64,000 nucleotides of DNA from an uncultured Gammaproteobacteria bacterium. GTDB lineage: Bacteria > Pseudomonadota > Gammaproteobacteria > Eutrophobiales > Eutrophobiaceae. The translations under genes and the position numbers were made by a program. The notes under the pieces are model-generated. The model ran no database searches and was not told the origin of the DNA. It saw only the letters and a list, made by a program, of their open reading frames with translations. The stretch covers positions 2,627,001 through 2,691,000 of the forward strand of contig OY282354.1 of NCBI GenBank assembly GCA_958295485.1, written 5' to 3'. How positions within the stretch are numbered: position 1 is the stretch's first letter; each line of letters opens with the position of its first letter. Positions 17,421 through 25,590 of this stretch are shown here, piece after piece.

Positions 17421-18371
17421 CTATGCCGCGGCCTTGTGTGTCCTCTGCTGTTGTTTATCCGCGTAGGCCAGGGCGGCTTCCCTCACCCAGGCGCCGTCTT
17501 CATGGGCCTTGACGCGGGCGCTCATTCGCTCATGGTTGCAAGGGCCGTTTCCGGCAATGACTTGAAAAAATTCATCCCAGTTGATTTCGCCGAAATCATA
17601 ATGTCCGCGCTGTTCATTCCACTTCAGCTCAGGATCGGGAAGCGTAATGCCCAGGTATTCCGCCTGGGGAACGGATTGATCCACGAATTTTTGTCGCAAC
17701 TCGTCATTGCCGTTGCGCTTGACCTTCCATTGCATGGACTGGGCGGAATGCCTGGAATCGGCGTCACTGGGGCCGAACATCATCAACGACGGCCACCACC
17801 ACCTGTTGACCGCATCCTGCGCCATCGCCTTTTGCTCGGCAGACCCTCTGCAAAGCGCTATCAAAAGCTCAAAACCCTGGCGCATGTGGAAGCTCTCTTC
17901 CTTGCAAATCCGCACCATGGCCCGTGCATAAGGACCATAGGAGCAACGGCATAAAGAGACCTGGTTCACAATGGCGGCGGCGTCCACCAGCCAGCCAATG
18001 GCCCCCACGTCCGCCCAGGTCAGGGTCGGATAATTGAAAATGCTCGAATACTTGGCTTTGCCGGAATGCAGTTGTTCAATCATCCGCTCCCTGGAAACAC
18101 CCAGGGTTTCCGCCGCGCTGTACAAATACAAACCGTGACCCGCCTCATCCTGCACCTTGGCTAACAGGATAGCCTTGCGCTTCAAGGTCGGCGCCCGCGT
18201 GATCCAGTTCCCCTCCGGCAGTTGGCCGACAATTTCAGAATGGGCATGTTGGGAGATTTGCCTGATCAGCGTTTGCCGATAGGCTTCGGGCATCCAGTCC
18301 CGGGGCTCGATTTTTTCCTCGGCATCTATCCGCGCCTGAAAGTCCCGCGCCAAGACAGTCTCATCGGTCAT
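17421..18371 (-). CDS. paaA: Phenylacetyl-CoA epoxidase catalytic subunit PaaA
   Basis: The 316-residue di-iron subunit epoxidises the ring of phenylacetyl-CoA, the key step of aerobic phenylacetate breakdown. The ferritin-like iron ligands are visible: Glu46 (HSEIVG), Glu76 and His79 (QDEAGHGLY), and the second half-site KEESFHM with Glu159 and His162. It is the first gene of the leftward order paaA-paaB-paaC-paaD. The upstream region carries two candidate promoters (18455-18460 and 18537-18572). The pathway genes paaFGHJ are not in the window; paaK, paaZ and paaI are 16-20 kb away at 34246-38119. Confidence 0.97.
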   Translation of the reverse strand: MTDETVLARDFQARIDAEEKIEPRDWMPEAYRQTLIRQISQHAHSEIVGQLPEGNWITRAPTLKRKAILLAKVQDEAGHGLYLYSAAETLGVSRERMIEQLHSGKAKYSSIFNYPTLTWADVGAIGWLVDAAAIVNQVSLCRCSYGPYARAMVRICKEESFHMRQGFELLIALCRGSAEQKAMAQDAVNRWWWPSLMMFGPSDADSRHSAQSMQWKVKRNGNDELRQKFVDQSVPQAEYLGITLPDPELKWNEQRGHYDFGEINWDEFFQVIAGNGPCNHERMSARVKAHEDGAWVREAALAYADKQQQRTHKAAA

Positions 18372-18454
18372 TGCTTGTCACCTGTTGTCAACCTGCATCT
18401 CCCACAAAAAACGATTAATAACACAAAATCTACTACAAACCTCATGAGCGGGCA

Positions 18455-18463
18455 ATTATACCA
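18455..18463 (-). promoter_or_regulatory. Extended -10 promoter candidate for paaA
   Basis: The minus strand reads TGGTATAAT, an exact extended -10 (TGn plus TATAAT). Transcription would begin near 18448 and leave a leader of about 77 nt. No good -35 hexamer is seen, which is acceptable for an extended -10. Confidence 0.45.
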
Positions 18464-18536
18464 CACCCGTCGTTTGCCCGTGGAATATGCTTGAGCGAGG
18501 ATCAAGATCGACATACTGCACCGGATTGAATTCTAA

Positions 18537-18572
18537 CTTGCGCAAGTATAGAGTGCTGGTTATCATGATCAG
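18537..18572 (-). promoter_or_regulatory. Repeated promoter/palindrome module upstream of the paa operon
   Basis: Minus strand: CTGATC (18567-18572), 16 nt, TATACT (18545-18550), overlapping the perfect palindrome CTTGCGCAAG (18537-18546). A similar module (same spacing, same palindrome, about 38 of 48 bases shared) lies at 27158-27193, upstream of the leftward ligase-symporter-dehalogenase operon. It could be a shared operator or a remnant of a dispersed element; it also overlaps the start of the rightward HigA-like gene. Confidence 0.4.
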
Positions 18573-18909
18573 GAGTTTCAAACATAATAACCCCATGCAC
18601 CCTGGGGCGTTTATCAAGCGGGTTTACCTGGAACCTTTTGACATCGGCGCAAAAGAATTGGCCGATAAGCTGCAAATCAGTGAATCCATGATGAGCCGAA
18701 TTATCAACGGCAAGGGTGGTTTGACGCCAGCCATGGCGCTCAAGCTCTCCAAAGTCCTTGGTCGGTCCCCGGAGAGCTGGCTTTTAATGCAGGACAACCA
18801 TAATTTATGGGCGGCGCGGCAAGAGCTCGATCTCAGCGCTTTCAAAGCGCTCGAGTTCGCCCAGACCCCATCTTTCAGCCAGGAACTGCGCCAGAAAAAA
18901 GCCTTCTGA
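18565..18909 (+). CDS. HigA-like antitoxin (HTH XRE family), no toxin partner
   Basis: The 114-residue product begins MIRSFKHNNPMHPGAFIKRV and fits the HigA/VapI antitoxin family: the conserved PMHPGAFIK opening, a helix-turn-helix (AKELADKLQISESMMSRIIN) and NLWAARQEL near the end. Such proteins repress their own operon and neutralise an RNase toxin of the HigB type. No HigB gene is found upstream, where only the paa promoter region lies, so this is an orphan. The frame is open to 18487, but the sequence before 18565 is the repeat and promoter region shared with 27150. ATG 18595 (MHPGAF) is another possible start. Confidence 0.8.
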   Translation: MIRSFKHNNPMHPGAFIKRVYLEPFDIGAKELADKLQISESMMSRIINGKGGLTPAMALKLSKVLGRSPESWLLMQDNHNLWAARQELDLSAFKALEFAQTPSFSQELRQKKAF

Positions 18910-19010
18910 CACAGTTAGACGACATCCGGGAAGGTTACCGCCGGATGGCAGCAGATACCGAACGAGAAGCCGAGGCGGAGGAGTGGCTAGAAGGTACGCT
19001 AGATCGCTAA
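18910..19010 (+). pseudogene. Possible remnant of a second antitoxin gene
   Basis: In the +1-shifted frame after the HigA-like stop, the reading LLTQLDDIREGYRRMAADTE, ending EAEEWLEGTLDR and TAA at 19008-19010, resembles the C-terminal tail of small antitoxins (acidic, with REGYRxMAxDxER-type sequence). No start with a ribosome-binding site and no N-terminal DNA-binding part are present. It overlaps the end of the restriction endonuclease gene by 12 bp. It could be a decayed fragment or chance. Confidence 0.25.
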
Positions 19011-19847
19011 ATCGAACGGTAAATCGCTGATGTCGCGTAAGCGTTTGCCAGACACCAGTGTATTCAGCGTATCCAACGAGTCGGAACCCGAATCATTATC
19101 CTTGGTTGCTTCCATCAATTCGCGCAACGCGAAATGGTAAACACAATCTATGTCACCGGTACCATAAGCCAGGGAAGCAATTCGTCCAGGCAATGGTTCA
19201 CCGACAACGACAACAATGTGCGGCGTTTTACCCTTGCGATTGCGTATCAAATTCAATCCTTCCGTGCGTGCGTTTTGCGATCGGTCGCTACGAATCGTCC
19301 ATTTGCAAGAAATGCTGGCATGTAGAATATCGAATCGTGAATTCGCCAAACGCAACGGTGTATGGGTGGCAATTGCGTCACTGCTTAACAAAATATCGTT
19401 TTTATTGATTGTTTCGTCTTTGACTGGTTTACGGCAAACTACAATATCCGGTGTAACGATATAATCACTAAAAACAGTTCGTAATGCTTCATTCTCTTCA
19501 ACTGCCCGCGAGACATCGGATAAATGTTGATATTGATCGTATTTGCGGATGTTGCCTCCTAACGAAAATTCCCATTTTCCCGGACGCAAGTGGTACAACA
19601 ACTTGAACGCGCTTTGCAAAAAATCCATGGTCGCATTCTCGAATCGTTTCCCTGCCGTTTGTCCGGCCAACATATCAGTTTTCACCGTAAATCCAATGCG
19701 ATCTACTATACCCTTGCCAATTTTGACGCTTGCCGCACTCCCACTATCGGTATTGTTCGGGGCGCCACTTTCGTTTTTGCGCAACACTTCATTGCAAATC
19801 TGGTGATGATACGTATGTCGCAGATCTTCGATCTTTCCTCGCTTCAT
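18999..19847 (-). CDS. Type II restriction endonuclease, NgoMIV family (predicted GCCGGC)
   Basis: The 282-residue product closely matches NgoMIV, the tetrameric enzyme that cuts GCCGGC. From recalled NgoMIV residues, the active-site set is conserved with a constant small offset: Glu70 (GKRFENA), Asp134 (TPDIVV), Lys182 in HASISCKWTIRSDR, and Glu196 in ARTEGLNL. The DNA-reading RSDR motif (186-189) is identical, and the C-terminus GKRLRDISDLPFDLAI also matches, so the CCGG core at least should be recognised. It overlaps the upstream methyltransferase gene by 4 bp (ATGA), which makes them a co-translated restriction-modification pair. Base composition is more AT-rich than the paa genes, as expected for a transferred module. 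Confidence 0.92.
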   Translation of the reverse strand: MKRGKIEDLRHTYHHQICNEVLRKNESGAPNNTDSGSAASVKIGKGIVDRIGFTVKTDMLAGQTAGKRFENATMDFLQSAFKLLYHLRPGKWEFSLGGNIRKYDQYQHLSDVSRAVEENEALRTVFSDYIVTPDIVVCRKPVKDETINKNDILLSSDAIATHTPLRLANSRFDILHASISCKWTIRSDRSQNARTEGLNLIRNRKGKTPHIVVVVGEPLPGRIASLAYGTGDIDCVYHFALRELMEATKDNDSGSDSLDTLNTLVSGKRLRDISDLPFDLAI

Positions 19848-21172
19848 GGTTTTACCAATCCGATTACATATTCTTCATGCATCCGTTTCTCAATTTGCGA
19901 TCGTTGCTCTTTACCCCAGCGCGCCGGCATCATGCGCTTGTCGCGGTCCAGACGACGCACACCTATCCCTGCCAACTCGAAGCCGACATTTTCTCCGATA
20001 GCAGCAAGTCCTTTCTGTGTCTCGACATCAACGCCACTTAAATTCGAGGAGCCAACGACAACCACTGCCGCCCTGCCTTTTTTCAAAACCCGGCGCATTT
20101 CACTCAATACGGTAGACATCTCGCCAAAATACCGGCGTAAGGCTGCCGCTTTTTTGGAATCACGTTCGGCCAGTCTTGTCAGCGTTTTTTCGCATTGTTG
20201 CGGCAGGCAATCGAATTGAGCGCCGGTGGCGGCATCATGCCCCAGGTATTGTGCGCGGATCCCGGCAAGATCGTCGATTTTCCAACCAAACCAGACCAGT
20301 GAAAATTTATGCGCCCGCATGTAATCGATAGCGTTGTTCGCATACGGCGGAGAGGTGATGATCAAATCGACACTTGAAGGCGGCAGACCGGTTTTATCCG
20401 CGTTTACTGTCCGAATCTCAACATTTTGTGCCGCTGTCAACCCCGGTTGGGGCAAGCCCGTCGGACCTTTGGCATAAGAGACAAGATTATGTTTTAACCG
20501 CTTGACAAATTCGACGAACGCCGAGTTCGGGTTCTTGTCGGCAACCTTGTGTGGACGCGTATGCGCCAAGTCACGGGCCAGGGAGACGCCCCCGGACTTG
20601 GCGATGATTGTCGATGAAAAAACCATCTCGAAGAATTTTCGCATCCCGGCCTGCGTTAATGATTCGATACCCTGCAAAAGCGCGAGTAATTCCAACTGTT
20701 GTTGTGGTAAAAACCAGTAATCGACAAACGCTCGTGTTTTCGTATCAAAGCGCCGGTTTAATTCCTGTTCCAACTGTTCCCGGTCTTGGCAAAGATCGCG
20801 CTTTGCCGCATCGACAATTTTGTATCCGGTCTCCAGTGTTTTTACTGAGCTAACGGCTGTCAGCTTTGCCTCCGCGATCATTCGCGCCAAAGGATCAATG
20901 TCACAACCAATTGCACGCCGCCCCAAACGCGCTGCTTCTACCAGCGTCGTACCTGAGCCGAACATGGGGTCGAAAACAACGTCGTTTTCATCTGAAAGAT
21001 TTTCAATAAAGAACTGCGGCAGTTGTGGTGGAAACTTGGCAGGAAAAGGATGCCATCCATGGGTGGCGTGTTTGCTGTTTGTGCCGTGAAAATCCAAATC
21101 GGCACACAATGCCTCCTGCAATAAGTTGAGACAACTCCCGTTATTTGGAAAGGATGATTTATACGAGTCCAT
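19844..21172 (-). CDS. DNA methyltransferase (amino-methylating, TSPPY type) of the restriction-modification pair
   Basis: The 442-residue product has the S-adenosylmethionine motif I VVFDPMFGSGTTLVEAARLG (about residues 65-84) followed by the catalytic motif IV LIITSPPYANNAIDYMRA (about 267-284). The TSPPY form is typical of N4-cytosine methyltransferases. If the partner cuts GCCGGC, which has no adenine, N4-cytosine is the only amino target, so an m4C product is inferred. The known NgoMIV system, as I recall, uses a C5-cytosine methyltransferase, so the partner has been exchanged here. It is the first gene of the pair; the 181-bp region upstream to the next gene shows no feature. Confidence 0.88.
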   Translation of the reverse strand: MDSYKSSFPNNGSCLNLLQEALCADLDFHGTNSKHATHGWHPFPAKFPPQLPQFFIENLSDENDVVFDPMFGSGTTLVEAARLGRRAIGCDIDPLARMIAEAKLTAVSSVKTLETGYKIVDAAKRDLCQDREQLEQELNRRFDTKTRAFVDYWFLPQQQLELLALLQGIESLTQAGMRKFFEMVFSSTIIAKSGGVSLARDLAHTRPHKVADKNPNSAFVEFVKRLKHNLVSYAKGPTGLPQPGLTAAQNVEIRTVNADKTGLPPSSVDLIITSPPYANNAIDYMRAHKFSLVWFGWKIDDLAGIRAQYLGHDAATGAQFDCLPQQCEKTLTRLAERDSKKAAALRRYFGEMSTVLSEMRRVLKKGRAAVVVVGSSNLSGVDVETQKGLAAIGENVGFELAGIGVRRLDRDKRMMPARWGKEQRSQIEKRMHEEYVIGLVKP

Positions 21173-21353
21173 TACGATTAAACCTATATCGAACCCGGCT
21201 TGCTACTGCCGGGGCAAGCTTCAGAAACAAGCAGGTATGGATAAGAATAAAAGCTTTTTTCTAAAAGTCCACAGTTTATTTAGAACCGATTGTCGCAGAA
21301 TTTAGCATAGATCTCACGTTATTCTGCTTTGCTCTCCATATTCTGAACCGGAG

Positions 21354-23570
21354 TCAGTTATGGTAGGGGTTGAATGCTGTCACGTCGTCCCTTTGCAGTT
21401 CGCTGGTATCCGCGGGCGGGGTGGGGATGTAATGCGCCGGAACAGGGCCGCCTTTGGCTTTGCGGGCCAGGGCCTGCTCGACCGTTTCGACTTTTACCGC
21501 GGCGGCGAGGCCGTCTTTTCTTTTCACCATCATGGCAATGCCTGAACTGTTCGGCGGCGGCATCATGTCGGCGTGGTAATAAGCAACCTTGTGTTTTTTC
21601 ACGTTGATTTTACGGTTCACGTCCAGGTCCCGTTGATTCACGCCTTTAGGCGGATGTACGCAAACGCCATCAATTATCTCCAGGTCCAGCCACCACTTTT
21701 TTACCGGGTTGCGGATGCCGTGACCCAACCAATCATCCAGTTTCACGGCTATTGGAACCAGCAGGGGTTTCAGCCAGAATGCATTCACCCCGCACCAGCT
21801 TGCTATTTGCGTGGCGATGGGGCCATCCCAGCTGATGACCTTGTTTAACGGGCAGGTCTTCATGCAACGACCGCAGGCAAGACCCCGTTGATTGGTCAGG
21901 CGATAACGAGTGCAACGCTCGACGTCCGGCTTCCATATTTCGTAACCATTGAACATCACCTTATCGCCGAAGGGTATGGCGTCACAGGGACATTCCCGCG
22001 CGCACTTCTGGCAATTGGAGCAAAAATATTGCAGGCCAAAATCAACGGGTTTATCGGGGACAAGGGGTAAATCGGTAGTCATGACGACGGTCTTGAAACG
22101 CGGGCCGATAAACGGGTTGAGCACTAACTCACCGATGCGGCTGAGCTCCCCCAGGCCCGCCCACATGACCAGGGGAATATGCAGCACGTGGGAGTCCGCG
22201 TTGGTTTGCGGCCGGGCGGGATAACCAAGTGAGCGGATATGCTCGGCCATGATGCCGGCAATCAATGCCCCGCGCATGTAAGCGCGCATGGACTGCGCCC
22301 CGGAAATGAAATCATCACCGGATGCGCCTTCCATGGTGTCATAGCCCTGATCGATAAGACATACCACGGCGTATTTATGGTACGGTTCTATCTCTGAGCC
22401 GTCCTCCTTGTGTGAATACCAGGCATAATCCGGGATCTCGCAAATGCCGGTAATCTCCGACCCCAGGGCATACGATAATGACTTGATTGCTTTTGTATTG
22501 GCTTCCGGGTCATTCAATTCAGCAACCCCCTCCCCTGCCACGGCCCCGTCCTGGTGGGGCACCATGCCGCGAATCTGTTTCAGCATGGCGGCGGCAAACG
22601 GATGCTTGAATGAAAACCGTTGTCGTTCCACCTGCGCTTTTTTATCCAGGTCGCCATGAATGGCTCGTTCAAAGAAGCCGGCCCGTTTCGGCACCCGGGG
22701 GACTTCATCATCCAATATCAGTGTTGTGGGCCGGTCTGTGCGTTTCACCTGTTCCATCGGATAGTTGCCGAGATGGGTCAACCGGTTGGCGCGCCGCCAT
22801 CTTTCCAGGCCTGAAGTCGCGCCGCCAATACCCAGCCAGTAAGCCAGGCTTTTTCCATTTTTCGATTTTCCGGCCAAGGGCTTGTCCGTTGCCAACACAT
22901 AATCCGTCGTCACTACCGCAACCGAGAAGTCAGTACCCAGGTAAGGATTGCTTACAGCCATATTATCCCGGCCCGCAGCATCCCGGACGCCGAGACCGGC
23001 CAGCACGGTCAAGCGGGCAATGTCGATTTGATCATTCCTGTCATCATAAGCAGTCGCATCAAATCCCATTGCCCGAATGTGGTTAGCGATGCCCACCGCC
23101 ACTTCGAAGGCGCGCACCTGCGCGGTTTCGTGAATAGCGCCCTTGAGCCAGTCGCGGGCCAGGTTATCCGCTTCGGGCAATCGACTGTATTCAGCCAGTA
23201 CTACTATGCCGTGGCTATGCTTCTCCGGCGTTGCGTCTTTATACCAGCAGGATTCGAATAACTCACATATACCGACCTGGGCGGCGTCAAGAAAATAACC
23301 GGCGCCCTTGATATCTATCGATCTTCTTTGCAGGTCATCAGGCGCCGGCGCCTTTGCCGGGGCGACGTCGCCTTTGCAAAATTGTTTGAAGATGTTGTGA
23401 TATTTCCCCAGCGCAGCGGCGTAGTTTGAAGACGCCCCATTGGCGGGAACGGGTCTGTCATTTCGCCCTGCCCGTCGTTCATCCATGGCAATTTGTTCAT
23501 CACGGCGCAGGCGTTCCAAGGGGTATGGGCCATAGTGAAAATAACGGTTTTTGTTGGAAAAGAAAATCAT
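21354..23570 (-). CDS. Reductive-dehalogenase-like iron-sulfur protein with tandem duplicated domain
   Basis: The 738-residue product resembles cobamide-dependent reductive dehalogenases. The C-terminal half has the corrinoid-binding-like domain (about residues 266-510, including AGIMAEHIRSLGYPA and AGLGELSRIGELVLNP) followed by two 4Fe-4S sites (CSNCQKCARECP at 517-528 and CGRCMKTCP at 566-574 with Cys553). Residues about 12-235 repeat the same domain (GPYPLERLRR, VGIANHIRAMGFDA, AGLGVRDAAGRDN, AVVTTDYVLATDKP) but without its own iron-sulfur clusters. There is no twin-arginine signal, so it is cytoplasmic, unlike respiratory RdhA. It overlaps the ActP-like gene by 4 bp (ATGA). Substrate unknown; halogen removal is an inference from the family. 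Confidence 0.85.
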   Translation of the reverse strand: MIFFSNKNRYFHYGPYPLERLRRDEQIAMDERRAGRNDRPVPANGASSNYAAALGKYHNIFKQFCKGDVAPAKAPAPDDLQRRSIDIKGAGYFLDAAQVGICELFESCWYKDATPEKHSHGIVVLAEYSRLPEADNLARDWLKGAIHETAQVRAFEVAVGIANHIRAMGFDATAYDDRNDQIDIARLTVLAGLGVRDAAGRDNMAVSNPYLGTDFSVAVVTTDYVLATDKPLAGKSKNGKSLAYWLGIGGATSGLERWRRANRLTHLGNYPMEQVKRTDRPTTLILDDEVPRVPKRAGFFERAIHGDLDKKAQVERQRFSFKHPFAAAMLKQIRGMVPHQDGAVAGEGVAELNDPEANTKAIKSLSYALGSEITGICEIPDYAWYSHKEDGSEIEPYHKYAVVCLIDQGYDTMEGASGDDFISGAQSMRAYMRGALIAGIMAEHIRSLGYPARPQTNADSHVLHIPLVMWAGLGELSRIGELVLNPFIGPRFKTVVMTTDLPLVPDKPVDFGLQYFCSNCQKCARECPCDAIPFGDKVMFNGYEIWKPDVERCTRYRLTNQRGLACGRCMKTCPLNKVISWDGPIATQIASWCGVNAFWLKPLLVPIAVKLDDWLGHGIRNPVKKWWLDLEIIDGVCVHPPKGVNQRDLDVNRKINVKKHKVAYYHADMMPPPNSSGIAMMVKRKDGLAAAVKVETVEQALARKAKGGPVPAHYIPTPPADTSELQRDDVTAFNPYHN

Positions 23571-25225
23571 GGGCGCCTCACTGTCTCTATTATACCAATT
23601 CCTGTCTCTGAGCGTATGGATTGTTCGGCAAAAGCCGCTCTTTCCTCATGGGCCCGATGACTTTTATCCGTGACTGATAACAGCCACATCGTGACAAGGG
23701 CCAGGGGGGCCGAGACAATGGTAGGATAGGCATAGGGAAATACCGGCTTTTCCATCCCCATTACATCCACCCATACCTGTGGCCCCAGGATAATCAAACC
23801 GACGGAAGAGGCTAACCCAACCAGGCAACCAGCGGCGGCGCCCCGCGTCGTCAAACCCCGCCAATACATGGAAAGCAACAGCGCCGGCGCATTGACGCTG
23901 CCGGCAACAGCCAGGGCCATATTGGTAATAAATATGACATTTTGATCTTCGAAAGCAATGCCCGCCAGTATTGCCAGTATCCCGATGCCAAGCACGGCGC
24001 AACGGGAGATGAGTAATTCGGATTTTTCAGATGTCTTGTTGCGTTTAATGGATTTTGCATACAAGTCATGGGCAATTGTAGCCGCCGCGGATATTGTCAG
24101 TCCCGATACGACAGCGAGGATGGTGGCAAAGGTAACGGCAGAGATAAAGCCGAGCAATATATCGCCTCCCAGGTAATGGGTGACATGCAACACGACCATA
24201 TTGCGACCTCCTGTCAGACCGCCGGCAACGGTCTGATAGTCCGTATTGAACATGATGAGCGAAACCGCGCCAAAACCAATGACAAGCATTATGAGATTGA
24301 AATATCCGATGATCGAAACAGCATAAAATGCTGATCTTCTTGCTGTTTGCGCATCTTTCACCGTAAAAATCCGCATCAGGATATGCGGCAACCCTATAAA
24401 ACCCAACAGGGCAGTCATCCCCAGTGAGATGACTGATACGGGATCATCGAACCACCCCCCCGGCGCCATTAAATCACTTCCCATCGGATGAGTCGCGACG
24501 GCATTATGGAAAACCTGGTTCATCTCAAAGTCAAAGTGTTGCATGATCAGGAAAGCAATTATTGTCCCGCCAATCACCAGCAGAAAGGCCTTGATGATCT
24601 GTACCCAGGTGGTCGCCAACATCCCCCCGAAGGTGACGTATAAAATCATCAATGTACTCACACAGCTTATCGCCCAGATATAATCCAGGCCGAATAACAA
24701 CTGGATCAACTTCCCGGCGCCGACAAGTTGTGAGACAAGATAGAAGATGACCGTGGAGAGCGAACCCAGGGCGGCGACGAACGTAATGGGCCGCTCGGCA
24801 AGACGAAACGATACTACGTCGATAAATGTATAGCGTCCGAGATTACGTAATCGCTCGGCTATCAGTAATAAAATAACCGGCCAACTGGCGACGGCGCCGA
24901 CGGCCAGCATCAATCCGTCGGCGCCGGTAAAAAATAATAAACTCGAAAGCCCTAAAAAAGTGGCAGCCGACATGAAGTCGCCGGAAATCGCAAACCCGTT
25001 TTGCCAGGCGGGAATACCACCGCCGGCGGCATAAAACTCCTTACGGGAATGGGTGCGCCGGGCCGCCCACCAGGTGATCAACAGCGTACTCAACGCGAAC
25101 AAAAAAAACATGAAGATCGCCGTCATGTTCACCGGCTGTTGCTCAACCGGTCCGACAGGCGTATCAGCGCGGGCCAAAATCGAGGGCAATAAAAGGAGAA
25201 CAGGTACAGGTATCATCCTACCCAT
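23567..25225 (-). CDS. Cation/organic-acid symporter, SSS family (ActP-like)
   Basis: The 552-residue protein has a signal-like first helix and about 13 membrane segments in the sodium:solute symporter pattern. Typical ActP sequence is seen: EFYAAGGGIPAWQNGFAISG (about residues 62-81), DFMSAATFLG, GLPHILMRIFTVKDAQTARR, and NALAVAGSVNAPALLLSMYW-type segments near residue 430. The family imports acetate and similar short carboxylates. The DUF485 gene directly upstream, overlapping by 8 bp or near it, is the standard partner (yjcH-actP). Being translationally coupled to a dehalogenase-like gene rather than to acs, it may carry another acid, for example a halogenated one; that is inference. Confidence 0.92.
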   Translation of the reverse strand: MGRMIPVPVLLLLPSILARADTPVGPVEQQPVNMTAIFMFFLFALSTLLITWWAARRTHSRKEFYAAGGGIPAWQNGFAISGDFMSAATFLGLSSLLFFTGADGLMLAVGAVASWPVILLLIAERLRNLGRYTFIDVVSFRLAERPITFVAALGSLSTVIFYLVSQLVGAGKLIQLLFGLDYIWAISCVSTLMILYVTFGGMLATTWVQIIKAFLLVIGGTIIAFLIMQHFDFEMNQVFHNAVATHPMGSDLMAPGGWFDDPVSVISLGMTALLGFIGLPHILMRIFTVKDAQTARRSAFYAVSIIGYFNLIMLVIGFGAVSLIMFNTDYQTVAGGLTGGRNMVVLHVTHYLGGDILLGFISAVTFATILAVVSGLTISAAATIAHDLYAKSIKRNKTSEKSELLISRCAVLGIGILAILAGIAFEDQNVIFITNMALAVAGSVNAPALLLSMYWRGLTTRGAAAGCLVGLASSVGLIILGPQVWVDVMGMEKPVFPYAYPTIVSAPLALVTMWLLSVTDKSHRAHEERAAFAEQSIRSETGIGIIETVRRP

Positions 25226-25535
25226 CTGACAATTCCTTCATTATCGCTGCCTTTTCAGGATCGTAAAATTTATCGGCCCACCATATATATATCCCTGAAA
25301 TGACGATGCTCATCAAAATGATCAGAACGGTCAACCAGATGACGATACTGATAGCGCTTCCGGCCGGCCAGGTCGTTCCCAAAAGCCCTGGCGCATAGGC
25401 AATAGCGAGAAAATAAAAGCCGAATTGAAAAACGGCAATACCTGTCAGGAGGTAAATCACGCGCCGATGTTTATCGATCAGCGCGCGGTATTTGGCCGAC
25501 GCCGACAGCTTCCGGATTTGTTCTTGCTGTTCCAT
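25218..25535 (-). CDS. DUF485 membrane protein, YjcH family
   Basis: The 105-residue product (MEQQEQIRKLSASAKYRALI) has two membrane helices, VIYLLTGIAVFQFGFYFLAI and a second one rich in I, V and L (IVIWLTVLIILMSIVISGIY), followed by WWADKFYDPE. This is the YjcH/DUF485 pattern. The gene is the usual partner of actP-type symporters and overlaps it by 8 bp. The ATG at 25535 is preferred to a TTG at 25541. Its precise role is unknown. Confidence 0.9.
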   Translation of the reverse strand: MEQQEQIRKLSASAKYRALIDKHRRVIYLLTGIAVFQFGFYFLAIAYAPGLLGTTWPAGSAISIVIWLTVLIILMSIVISGIYIWWADKFYDPEKAAIMKELSDG

Positions 25536-25590
25536 GGTCAACGATTGTTACAGGTTTCTCTTAACCCGCATATCACCAATTCGCTTGTCA

